Source: a candidate division WWE3 bacterium CG22_combo_CG10-13_8_21_14_all_39_12
GTDB lineage: Bacteria > Patescibacteriota > 4484-211 > GCA-002791395
Assembly: GCA_002771355.1 (NCBI GenBank)
Contig: PCSU01000068.1
Location: forward strand, 1 to 30,547
Direction of reading: 5' to 3'
DNA length: 30,547 bases
Shown: in pieces, positions 24,653 to 30,547 of the stretch
How the letters are laid out: every line of letters starts with the position of its first letter
How positions within the stretch are numbered: the stretch's first letter is position 1
The notes under the pieces: generated by a model
Told to the model about the DNA's origin: nothing
Seen by the model: the letters and a program-made list of their open reading frames with translations, nothing else
The model's database searches: none
Translations under genes and position numbers: made by a program

Positions 24653-25387
24653 TTACCAATTTCTAGAAAACTCATTAATCAAATTTTGCATATACCGAAG
24701 GGTTGGAATTACATTAGGATAGTCGAGTCGGTTTGGACCAAGTACTGTAAGGAATCCTCCGTGTCCTTGTGGTAAATGAAGCCTTCCTACAACAAGACCA
24801 CACGATGACATGCTTGGCATGCCTGTTTCGTCTCCAAGTAAAAGTCCAAATTCAGTATCTTGTGCAAGTTGAGTAGCCATTGCATTTAACATGTCATGGC
24901 GGTCAATAAGATGAAGCACAGTCCGGGTAACATCAATATCGTAAAACTCTGGATGCCTGAGAATATGTGCAGATCCGGCAGAATATACGGAGCCGTCATC
25001 GGTTATGACAATAGTAAGGTTGTGCAACTCGTCAGCAACAGCATAGGTAGCGTTCCGTAACAATTGGTCAAGATTATGTCGGTGATCCCAAAGGCGTTGT
25101 TTTATGGCAACCTCATTAATGACAGGTAACTGTTTTTCATCCATCAAGTTTTTTACATAAAAGCGAAATGCCATTGTTGTAGGAATGCGCCCCGCAGAGA
25201 CGTGATCTTTTTGAAGGAATCCTTTTTTTGTAAGCTCCACCATTTCATTTCGTGTTGTTGCTGGGGAAAAATCAAACTCATATTTTTCAACAAGCGATTC
25301 TGAACCAACGGGTTCTGCGGATTCAACAAAATCTTGAATAATTGCGTGAAGAATGTCTTGTTGCCTGCTACTAAGTTGGGTATCCAT
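24653..25387 (-). CDS. hrcA: Heat-inducible transcription repressor HrcA, short form
   Basis: HrcA represses dnaK and groE operons at normal temperature. The protein has an N-terminal winged helix (SSRQQDILHAIIQDFVESAE, then SPATTRNEMVELTKKGFL and the hallmark AGRIPTTMAFRFYV), then a core that ends with the family C-terminus (GFLTVLGPNRLDYPNVIPTL, then LRYMQNLINEF). It has 244 residues against roughly 340 in Bacillus, so about 100 residues of the central dimerisation and inserted regions are missing. The C-terminus is intact, so this is internal shortening and not truncation. It heads the chaperone cluster and has its own TTGACA promoter. Its usual operator was not found by eye. Confidence 0.9.
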   Translation of the reverse strand: MDTQLSSRQQDILHAIIQDFVESAEPVGSESLVEKYEFDFSPATTRNEMVELTKKGFLQKDHVSAGRIPTTMAFRFYVKNLMDEKQLPVINEVAIKQRLWDHRHNLDQLLRNATYAVADELHNLTIVITDDGSVYSAGSAHILRHPEFYDIDVTRTVLHLIDRHDMLNAMATQLAQDTEFGLLLGDETGMPSMSSCGLVVGRLHLPQGHGGFLTVLGPNRLDYPNVIPTLRYMQNLINEFSRNW

Positions 25388-25397
25388 ACTGTCACTT

Positions 25398-25426
25398 ACT
25401 TAACACGATCGCCAGATATTTGTCAA
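25398..25426 (-). promoter_or_regulatory. hrcA promoter
   Basis: On the minus strand TTGACA (25426-25421), 17-bp spacer, TTAAGT (25403-25398). ATG 25387 lies 10 nt past the -10 box, predicting almost no leader. No CIRCE palindrome is visible around it. Confidence 0.45.
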
Positions 25427-25482
25427 GGTTCAAGACATGAGATGGGGTGTAGGTTCCTTCTATTTAGGGGTAAATGGTGAAT

Positions 25483-25511
25483 TTGACAGAAAAATAATGT
25501 ATTGATATATT
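25483..25511 (+). promoter_or_regulatory. hsp20 promoter
   Basis: TTGACA (25483-25488), 17-bp spacer, TATATT (25506-25511). Transcription should start near 25518, giving a leader of about 38 nt. The leader has a hairpin ACTGGC-TAAT-GCTAGT (25523-25538, one G-U pair) and then AGGAGGTGA (25541-25549), a perfect Shine-Dalgarno site, before ATG 25556. Confidence 0.7.
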
Positions 25512-25555
25512 ATCAGTATTCTACTGGCTAATGCTAGTTGAGGAGGTGAGAAATC

Positions 25556-25984
25556 ATGACAAGAATAGTACGATGGGATCCATTTCAAGAATTTAGAAGT
25601 GCAATGTTATCGCCAAATACTTTTGGTGGTTTCTTGGATGACGAAGGTGAAGGAATGTTAAGGATTAATCTTTCGGAGGATGACACATCCATAAAAATTG
25701 AAACCGATTTGCCAGGCGTTAATCTGGACGATGTGGATATTGATGTATCAACTGATAGCGTTACCATTCATGCAAAACGAGAAGAAACTGAAGAAGAGAA
25801 GTCTCGAGAATACATAAGGCGTGAACGCAGGTATGGTTCATATGCGCGCACCATATCACTACCTTCACAAGTTGTTCCTGAAAAAGCTGAGGCAACCTTT
25901 ACTGACGGCACGTTGGTGCTTACAGTTGAAAAGTTGCCAGAGAGTTCTTCAAACCAAGTTAAGGTAAAAGTAAACCGCTCATAA
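25556..25984 (+). CDS. Small heat-shock protein (Hsp20/alpha-crystallin)
   Basis: ATP-independent holdase, 142 residues. A short N-terminal arm (about 1-33, with WDPFQEF) precedes the alpha-crystallin domain (about 34-125): IKIETDLPGVNLDDVDIDVS, RREYIRRERRYGSYARTISL-like core (EYIRRERRYGSYARTISLP) and the signature ATFTDGTLVLTVEKLPE. The C-terminal tail carries VKV, the oligomer-forming I/V-x-I/V motif. It is transcribed divergently from hrcA and alone, with a strong terminator downstream. It is one of only two first genes here with a proper leader and Shine-Dalgarno site, which may allow high or regulated translation. Confidence 0.95.
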   Translation: MTRIVRWDPFQEFRSAMLSPNTFGGFLDDEGEGMLRINLSEDDTSIKIETDLPGVNLDDVDIDVSTDSVTIHAKREETEEEKSREYIRRERRYGSYARTISLPSQVVPEKAEATFTDGTLVLTVEKLPESSSNQVKVKVNRS

Positions 25985-26026
25985 ATTAATGTTGAGCATG
26001 AAAGGATACGATGGTAGGGTTCATCT

Positions 26027-26055
26027 AAAAGCCCCCGATAAGGGGGCTTTTATTA
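26027..26055. terminator. Strong intrinsic terminator after hsp20
   Basis: AAAAGCCCCC (26027-26036), loop GATAA, GGGGGCTTTT (26042-26051), then TATTATT. The perfect 10-bp GC-rich stem with flanking A and T runs could work in either direction; hsp20 is the obvious user. Confidence 0.92.
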
Positions 26056-26077
26056 TTAAACGTTTACTAGTTGATCT

Positions 26078-26086
26078 TGGTACAAT
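26078..26086 (+). promoter_or_regulatory. prfB promoter (extended -10)
   Basis: TGGTACAAT (26078-26086) is an extended -10 box ending 6 nt before ATG 26093, predicting transcription from the start codon. There is no good -35. Confidence 0.55.
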
Positions 26087-26092
26087 GGCACT

Positions 26093-27127
26093 ATGACGTT
26101 GCAAGAACATATTCAGCGGTTTGAATCTATAAAGGCAAAGCTTGATAAAGATAATCTTCTTTCACAGATCAAACAAATCACAACTCAAAGTGAAGACCCC
26201 GAGTTTTGGAATAATTCTCACCATGCTGGTCTCAAGATGAAAAACCTCACACGTTTGCAAGGTGAAGTAGATATGCTTGAAACGATAGAAATTATGTTCA
26301 TGCAACTGAGTGATTCACCTGAAGATGATGTATTGTTAGTAGAAGTTGGGTCATTGCTTGATGGTCTGGAGGAACGTCTCTTTTTGTCAGGAAAATACGA
26401 TGCAGGTGCAGCAATCCTTTCTATTTATCCTGGCCAAGGTGGTGTTGAGGCTATGGATTGGGCTCACATGCTTTTGCGAATGTATCTGAGGTTTTCAGAA
26501 AAACGATCGTGGAGTGTTGAGCTTATTAATCAAATTCCGGGAGAAGAAGCTGGTATTAAAGAGGCAGTATTGCAGATTTCTGGTGATAATGCATACGGGT
26601 TTTTGAAAAATGAAATGGGGACACATAGGTTGGTTAGGTTATCACCATTTAACGCCGATAATTTGAGACAAACAAGTTTTGCACGTGTTGAGGTAACACC
26701 TGTCCTTGAAAATACTGCTGACATTGAAATTCCTGATAGTGATATAGAATTTAGTACTACAAGAGCAGGAGGACCAGGCGGGCAAAACGTGAATAAAGTA
26801 GAAACGGCAGTTCGTATAACGCATATTCCAACAGGTATTACTATAAAAGTATCTACTGAACGATCTCAACATCGGAATCGTGAACTTGCTATGAAGATGT
26901 TAGTTGGAAAGTTAGCTCAACAAAAAGAACAAGAAGAAAAAGACAGTCTTCAAAAAAGCAAGGGAGAATACAATGTCCCAGGATGGGGCACACAAATTCG
27001 TTCCTATGTTTTACATCCATACCAAATGGTTAAAGATCATCGTACCGATACCGAAGTTTCTGATGCAGATGGTGTTTTAGATGGGAATCTTGATGAATTT
27101 GTTGAGTCCGGGATTCGTTTAATGTAA
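26093..27127 (+). CDS. prfB: Peptide chain release factor 2
   Basis: Reads UAA and UGA stop codons and triggers peptide release. The 344 residues have the anticodon-mimic tripeptide SPF at 184-186 (RLVRLSPFNAD), which marks RF2 and not RF1, and the catalytic GGQ at 229-231 in AGGPGGQNVNKVETAV. The N-terminal helical domain and the C-terminal VSDADGVLDGNLDEFVESG are complete. The frame is continuous from ATG 26093: the programmed +1 frameshift site used for autoregulation in many bacteria is absent. Although RF2 is encoded, none of the complete genes in this window ends in TGA. Confidence 0.96.
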   Translation: MTLQEHIQRFESIKAKLDKDNLLSQIKQITTQSEDPEFWNNSHHAGLKMKNLTRLQGEVDMLETIEIMFMQLSDSPEDDVLLVEVGSLLDGLEERLFLSGKYDAGAAILSIYPGQGGVEAMDWAHMLLRMYLRFSEKRSWSVELINQIPGEEAGIKEAVLQISGDNAYGFLKNEMGTHRLVRLSPFNADNLRQTSFARVEVTPVLENTADIEIPDSDIEFSTTRAGGPGGQNVNKVETAVRITHIPTGITIKVSTERSQHRNRELAMKMLVGKLAQQKEQEEKDSLQKSKGEYNVPGWGTQIRSYVLHPYQMVKDHRTDTEVSDADGVLDGNLDEFVESGIRLM

Positions 27128-27149
27128 TAACGTAGTTTTTGGGGAATCG

Positions 27150-27176
27150 ATATTTCAAATATATTTCGAGTATAAT
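27150..27176 (+). promoter_or_regulatory. yvcK-family gene promoter
   Basis: TATAAT (27171-27176) lies 14 nt before ATG 27191, giving a leader of about 8 nt without a ribosome site. No good -35 is present; instead a small perfect palindrome ATATTT-c-AAATAT (27150-27162) occupies that area and could be an operator. Confidence 0.5.
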
Positions 27177-27190
27177 CACGGTACAAATCT

Positions 27191-28231
27191 ATGGAGACGC
27201 CAAATACAATTTCTAAACAAAAGGTTCGTGTAGTTACTATTGGTGGTGGAACAGGAATGTCATCGGTTCTTGGTGCATTGCGAAAGCTTCAGGATATGTA
27301 TTCAATTTCAGCAATCATAACCTCGATGGACAGTGGTGGGTCTGCGATTGTCGAGCGTACTGTTTACGGAGTTTCTCCTATGTCGGATTTGAGAAAGGCA
27401 CTTTTGGCTCTTGCATCAACTGAAACGTATCAAGATTATTTACTTACAAAAATTGTTGGGTATAGGTTAGATGGTCGGGCAGGAGAACGCTTAGATGCCA
27501 TGAGTCTTGGTAATCTCATGCTTATTGCCCTTGAGGAGATTCTAGGCTCCAGGGAAGGTGCCCTAAACGGCATGATGCGCTTATTAGAAACTGCAGGTGA
27601 AGTAATCCCTGTTTCTTTACATACTTCAAATATTCGGGTGGAATATGATGATGGGTTTGTTGTTACGGAGGAAGCGCAGCTTGATTTAGTCTCAAAGAAT
27701 TTTATGGAGAGATCAGATGTAAAGATTCGGAAAGTGTCTTTAGAAAACCAAGTTCCAGCTAATCCACATGCTATCGATGTTATTGAACAGGCGGAAGTAA
27801 TAATTTTTCCACCAGGAGATCCCATTGGAAGTATTATTGTAAATCTTTTAGTGCCACGTGTGTGGAGTGCCATTCATGCCAGTAAGGCAAAACTAATCTG
27901 GTTTCCAAATATTATGTCGAAACTAGGTCAGACGCCAAGCCCAAATACCCTTAAGGGTCACTGCAATTTACTAGAAACGTATTTACCACGAGAAGTTGAT
28001 GTAATTGTCTACAACACAGGAATTGTTCCTGTGGACGTTTTAGATAAATATCACAACGAGGAACGTGCTGAGTTGGTAATAAACGACATGCATTCTGATC
28101 CTAGAGTTGTAACGGCTGATTTGTTTTGGGATCAGTTATATCCTTCTGGTTCAACTGAACCAACCATTCGGCACGACCCCGATAAAATAGTACGAGTATT
28201 TCCGAACATTGTAAGTCAACTATTTTTATAG
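27191..28231 (+). CDS. YvcK/CofD-like protein (gluconeogenesis factor family)
   Basis: 346 residues. The nucleotide-binding start VVTIGGGTGMSSVLGALRKL (GGGTG at 18-22) and MDSGGSAIVERTVYGVSPMSDLRK match the YvcK branch of the CofD-like family, as do SLGNLMLIALEEILGS and IIFPPGDPIGSIIVNLLVP. Bacterial YvcK proteins bind UDP-sugars and link carbon metabolism to wall synthesis and cell shape; they are not thought to make F420. The neighbouring galE, a UDP-sugar epimerase, fits this. The Bacillus partners rapZ and whiA are absent; a small unrecognised gene follows 15 bp downstream in the same apparent operon. Confidence 0.9.
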   Translation: METPNTISKQKVRVVTIGGGTGMSSVLGALRKLQDMYSISAIITSMDSGGSAIVERTVYGVSPMSDLRKALLALASTETYQDYLLTKIVGYRLDGRAGERLDAMSLGNLMLIALEEILGSREGALNGMMRLLETAGEVIPVSLHTSNIRVEYDDGFVVTEEAQLDLVSKNFMERSDVKIRKVSLENQVPANPHAIDVIEQAEVIIFPPGDPIGSIIVNLLVPRVWSAIHASKAKLIWFPNIMSKLGQTPSPNTLKGHCNLLETYLPREVDVIVYNTGIVPVDVLDKYHNEERAELVINDMHSDPRVVTADLFWDQLYPSGSTEPTIRHDPDKIVRVFPNIVSQLFL

Positions 28232-28246
28232 AAAAGGAGTCTTGGT

Positions 28247-28483
28247 ATGGATATCTTGGAAATTGGCGAAGCTGTACCGGACAGTGTATTAGAGTTTCTA
28301 AGCAGAGAAGAAGCCTCAGGTCGTGTTAGCGCGGTTCGGCATTGTATGAACCAAGCCGACATTGATGCTGCGAATTGGCTTTGTGGGAAAGGTCAGGAGA
28401 ATGGAGTGGTTTACCGTCTCCTCCATTTTCATCATCATCCCCATGGCGTTTGGGGAAGAGTGATGGAGATTCAAAAGAAGTAA
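28247..28483 (+). CDS. Unrecognised small protein with His-rich cluster
   Basis: 78 residues, not assigned to any family I know. A clear ribosome site AAAAGGAG lies 7 nt before the ATG, and a strong terminator follows the stop codon, so it is a convincing real gene cotranscribed with the yvcK-like gene. The N-terminal half is acidic and helical (EIGEAVPDSVLEFLSREEAS). The C-terminal half holds His32-Cys33, Cys46, and a dense cluster HFHHHPH (60-66). Cys and His at these spacings could form a metal site, but this is inference. There is no membrane segment or signal peptide. Confidence 0.75.
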   Translation: MDILEIGEAVPDSVLEFLSREEASGRVSAVRHCMNQADIDAANWLCGKGQENGVVYRLLHFHHHPHGVWGRVMEIQKK

Positions 28484-28494
28484 GAATGCAGTTT

Positions 28495-28530
28495 AAAGTA
28501 CGGAGGGTCGTTTGATCCTCCGTACTTTCT
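28495..28530 (+). terminator. Strong intrinsic terminator after the yvcK operon
   Basis: AAAGTACGGAGG (28495-28506) pairs perfectly with CCTCCGTACTTT (28517-28528), and the stem can extend by three pairs around a GTTT loop. The trailing T run is short (CTTTCTCG). It separates the yvcK unit from galE. Confidence 0.85.
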
Positions 28531-28549
28531 CGTAATAATGGTAAATTTT

Positions 28550-28558
28550 TGATACTAT
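28550..28558 (+). promoter_or_regulatory. galE promoter (extended -10)
   Basis: TGATACTAT (28550-28558) is an extended -10 box ending 7 nt before ATG 28566. The transcript should start at or next to the start codon. Confidence 0.55.
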
Positions 28559-28565
28559 TATTACC

Positions 28566-29549
28566 ATGCAACGAATCCTTGTAACTGGAGGTGCTGGGTA
28601 CATAGGCTCAATTACTTCGCGCTTACTTTTCAATGCGGGCTACACCCCAATTATTTTCGATAGTTTTGCAAACGGAAACGAATGGGCCATAAAAGACTTT
28701 GAAATCATTAAAGGGGATTTGCGTAACATCTCTGATATCTCAGCTGCCATTAGTCAAACGAAACCGGATGCTGTAATTCATTTTGCTGCCCTTAAAGCTG
28801 CAGGAGAATCAATGGAGGTTCCCGAGGATTATTATGAAAATAATGTAGGTGGTTCTATTAACTTGTTTAAAGCGATGACTGAACATGATGTGAAAAAGAT
28901 TGTTTTTTCTTCGACAGCGGCTGTGTATGGAACTCCTGCAGTTTTTGAAGTTCATGAAGAGTATCCGCTAAAACCCGACAATGCATATGGGCATTCGAAA
29001 CTTATGGTTGAACAAACATTAGAATGGTTTGCGAAACTAGGTAAGATTGATTCCGTAAGATTGCGTTATTTTAATGTGGCGGGAGCATCCCCTGATGGGT
29101 CTTTGGGTGAGGCAGGTAAAAAAGTATTAAATCTTATTCCAATTCTTATGGAGGTTGCGGTAGCTAAACGCGAAAAATTTGTTATGTATGGAGATGATTT
29201 TGAAACACCAGATGGAACGTGTATTCGAGATTACATTCACGTTATGGATCTTGCCAAAGCGCATCTTGTTGCATTAAAAAAACTTTCTGAATTTGAAGGA
29301 ACAGAGTATTACAATGTTGGAGTCGGAAAAGGATATTCTGTACAAGAGGTTGTAGCAGCAGTAAAAAGGGTTTCAGATGTAGATTTTAAGGTTGAAATTG
29401 GACCACGAAGGGTTGGGGATCCAGCGGCATATTTTGCAGATAATTCAAAAATTTCAAATGAGTTGGGCTGGTTTCCAGAGTTTACCCTTGAAGATATTGT
29501 TAACCACGCATGGGCGTGGGAAAAGGGTGGAAAATTAAATCACTCTTAG
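28566..29549 (+). CDS. galE: UDP-glucose 4-epimerase
   Basis: Short-chain dehydrogenase that interconverts UDP-glucose and UDP-galactose (or the N-acetyl forms) using bound NAD. The 327 residues include the NAD-binding GGAGYIGS (8-15), AALKAAGESMEVPEDYYENN (75-94), the catalytic SST (115-117) and Tyr141-xxx-Lys145 in YGHSK, and the C-terminal YYNVGVGKGYSVQEVV and GDPAAYFAD motifs. The arrangement GTCIRDYIHVMDLAKAH is typical of GalE. Substrate range cannot be decided from these motifs. A GT2 gene follows 36 bp later with its own -10 box, suggesting use in surface polysaccharide synthesis. Confidence 0.95.
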   Translation: MQRILVTGGAGYIGSITSRLLFNAGYTPIIFDSFANGNEWAIKDFEIIKGDLRNISDISAAISQTKPDAVIHFAALKAAGESMEVPEDYYENNVGGSINLFKAMTEHDVKKIVFSSTAAVYGTPAVFEVHEEYPLKPDNAYGHSKLMVEQTLEWFAKLGKIDSVRLRYFNVAGASPDGSLGEAGKKVLNLIPILMEVAVAKREKFVMYGDDFETPDGTCIRDYIHVMDLAKAHLVALKKLSEFEGTEYYNVGVGKGYSVQEVVAAVKRVSDVDFKVEIGPRRVGDPAAYFADNSKISNELGWFPEFTLEDIVNHAWAWEKGGKLNHS

Positions 29550-29570
29550 AACAGGTTCCGTTTTCATCTG

Positions 29571-29576
29571 TATAAT
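29571..29576 (+). promoter_or_regulatory. GT2 gene -10 box
   Basis: TATAAT (29571-29576), directly preceded by TG, lies 9 nt before ATG 29586; no clear -35 is seen. The leader would be about 3 nt. Confidence 0.55.
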
Positions 29577-29585
29577 CAAGTAAAC

Positions 29586-30278
29586 ATGTATGATGATGTT
29601 TCAATAATATTCCCAGCCCTCAATGAAAAAGAGCGGATTTTACCAACGCTCAAAGACTATATTTTAACGTTAGGACCTTCCGTTGAGTATATTGTTGTTG
29701 ATAATGGTTCAACCGATGGAACTCAGGAAGCAGTATTAGCAAAGTTTCCACATGTTATATATGTAAGAAATGAATTTCCGTTGGGAAAAGGTGGAGCGGT
29801 GTATGCTGGTTTTGATGTTGCTAAGGGTTTAATTGTTGGGTTTACTGATCCTGATGGTGCAACATCAGCCAAAGAGTTTATAAAGCTACTAAATAAAGCA
29901 AAGACAAGTGATGTTGTAATTGGGTCTCGGTGGTTGCCGGGTTCAAAGATCTCGCCCCAGCAACCATTTATCCGTCAAATAAATAGTAGGGCATTTAATC
30001 TTGCAATAAAAACATTATTACCCCTCTCTTTATCTGATACTCAATGTGGAGCAAAGGTTTTAAAAAAATCGGTGTATGAGAACATTAAACCGTATTTAAC
30101 CCAGAAACAATTTTCTTTTGACGTAGATCTTTTGTACCATGCTCATAGGAATGGTTTTACAATTACAGAGGTCCCTATTTTGTGGAGTCATATTGAGGGA
30201 GGGGGAACATTTAAACCATTCCAATCTGGATTTAGGGCCCTTTGGGATATATTAAATATTCGAAAACAGTATAGCTAG
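29586..30278 (+). CDS. Family 2 glycosyltransferase, polyprenyl-phosphate glycosyltransferase type
   Basis: 230 residues, a single GT-A domain with no membrane helix. It begins VSIIFPALNEKERI, then VVDNGSTDGT (37-46), the metal/nucleotide motif TDPDGAT (87-93, the DxD equivalent), VIGSRWLPGS, and SDTQCGAKVLKK with the acceptor-side FSFDVDLLYHAHRNGF. The GATS and SDTQCGAK segments resemble dolichyl-phosphate glucosyltransferase (ALG5/DPG synthase)-type enzymes, which load a sugar onto polyprenyl phosphate. The sugar could come from the galE product, but this is inferred from position. It converges with the partial gene at the right edge with a 7-bp gap. Confidence 0.88.
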   Translation: MYDDVSIIFPALNEKERILPTLKDYILTLGPSVEYIVVDNGSTDGTQEAVLAKFPHVIYVRNEFPLGKGGAVYAGFDVAKGLIVGFTDPDGATSAKEFIKLLNKAKTSDVVIGSRWLPGSKISPQQPFIRQINSRAFNLAIKTLLPLSLSDTQCGAKVLKKSVYENIKPYLTQKQFSFDVDLLYHAHRNGFTITEVPILWSHIEGGGTFKPFQSGFRALWDILNIRKQYS

Positions 30279-30285
30279 GTTGTTG

Positions 30286-30547
30286 TTACAAGGACCAGCC
30301 TTTGCTAGCGTGGCCTCCATTTGCCCAATACATAGCACGTTCTACAACGATTGGTTGAGTAGAGGTTATTTTTGTTGAGAAACCTAAACCTGTTCCAATT
30401 TCATTTGCAGCGCTTATGGTAAATCTTTTATTTGGGTTAATAGTATATGTTTTTGTTGCATTGCTTCCATTTTCAACCATATATTCAACAGTTACTGTTA
30501 CTGTTGTTGGGTTGGGGTTTTGGAAAAGTATATACGTTGAAAAATCT
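30286..30547 (-). CDS. C-terminal fragment of a secreted or surface protein (DUF5719-like)
   Basis: The reading frame is open from the window edge to the stop at 30286-30288, giving the last 86 residues; the 5' end is outside. It reads as beta-rich: YILFQNPNPTTVTVTVEYMV, then ENGSNATKTYTINPNKRF, then TSTQPIVVERAMYWANGGHA. The pattern of an 'ILxQNPN' strand, an Asn-rich loop, and a final 'PxVxERAMYW...GGHAS' is seen in repeated C-terminal modules of exported surface proteins in several bacteria (DUF5719-type). The short internal ATG at 30480 is not the real start. Confidence 0.6.
   Translation of the reverse strand, partial: DFSTYILFQNPNPTTVTVTVEYMVENGSNATKTYTINPNKRFTISAANEIGTGLGFSTKITSTQPIVVERAMYWANGGHASKGWSL

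Noticed and set aside
24636..24659. Upstream ATG for grpE
   Set aside because: It precedes the -10 box at 24647-24642 and overlaps the end of hrcA; MDTPSK at 24635 fits better.
26093..26180. Programmed frameshift in prfB
   Set aside because: The frame is continuous from the promoter-proximal ATG, with no in-frame TGA and no slippery CTTTGA site.

Overview
The window is an AT-rich, gene-dense stretch of a bacterial chromosome with mostly short intergenic gaps, and it carries only housekeeping genes. Several features suggest a reduced-genome lineage of the Candidate Phyla Radiation (Patescibacteria): small versions of several proteins (IF-2 without its long N-domain, a 244-residue HrcA, a 224-residue triosephosphate isomerase), rpoBC without the usual ribosomal-protein genes upstream, and promoters sitting almost on the start codons. 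The phylum is an inference from style; nothing here proves it. Peptidoglycan is implied by MurJ, MltG, FtsK and an LCP protein.

Layout. 1-390: a 17-bp tandem repeat, a tRNA-Ser(GGA) gene, the leftover 5' part of a second tRNA-Ser, a 34-bp perfect palindrome and the gap promoter. 391-4344 (+): glyceraldehyde-3-phosphate dehydrogenase, triosephosphate isomerase, an LCP cell-wall protein and DNA polymerase III delta. 4310-4546 (-): ribosomal protein S20, overlapping the end of holA. 4599-7779 (+): MurJ, a RodZ-like membrane HTH protein, and a DUF948-like/YtxH-like pair. 7850-17234 (-): FtsK, RpoC, RpoB. 17449-19950 (+): IF-2 and MltG. 19964-25387 (-): NusA, then the chaperone cluster dnaJ-dnaK-grpE-hrcA (transcribed hrcA to dnaJ). 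25556-30278 (+): Hsp20, release factor 2, YvcK/CofD-like protein, an unrecognised His-rich small protein, GalE, and a family 2 glycosyltransferase. 30286-30547 (-): the C-terminal end of a secreted or surface protein that continues past the window.

How the genes fit together. There is a transcription/translation core (RpoBC, NusA, IF-2, RF2, S20, tRNA-Ser), a heat-shock set (HrcA, GrpE, DnaK, DnaJ, Hsp20), lower glycolysis (GAPDH, TIM), and an envelope/division set (LCP, MurJ, RodZ-like, FtsK, MltG, GalE, GT2).

The most notable observations are: (i) RNA polymerase departs from near-invariant active-site sequences in both large subunits (NADFDGD reads AGDFDGD, the trigger loop reads LTLHSKHRGG, the beta motif GRHGNKG reads GRHFSKG); (ii) nearly every first gene of a transcription unit has a -10 box 6-14 nt before its ATG, predicting leaderless mRNAs, while Shine-Dalgarno sites appear mainly at operon-internal genes; (iii) none of the 26 stop codons is TGA although the UGA-reading factor RF2 is encoded; (iv) a 78-residue protein with an HFHHHPH cluster follows yvcK. 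No CRISPR array, complete insertion sequence, prophage or defence system was seen.
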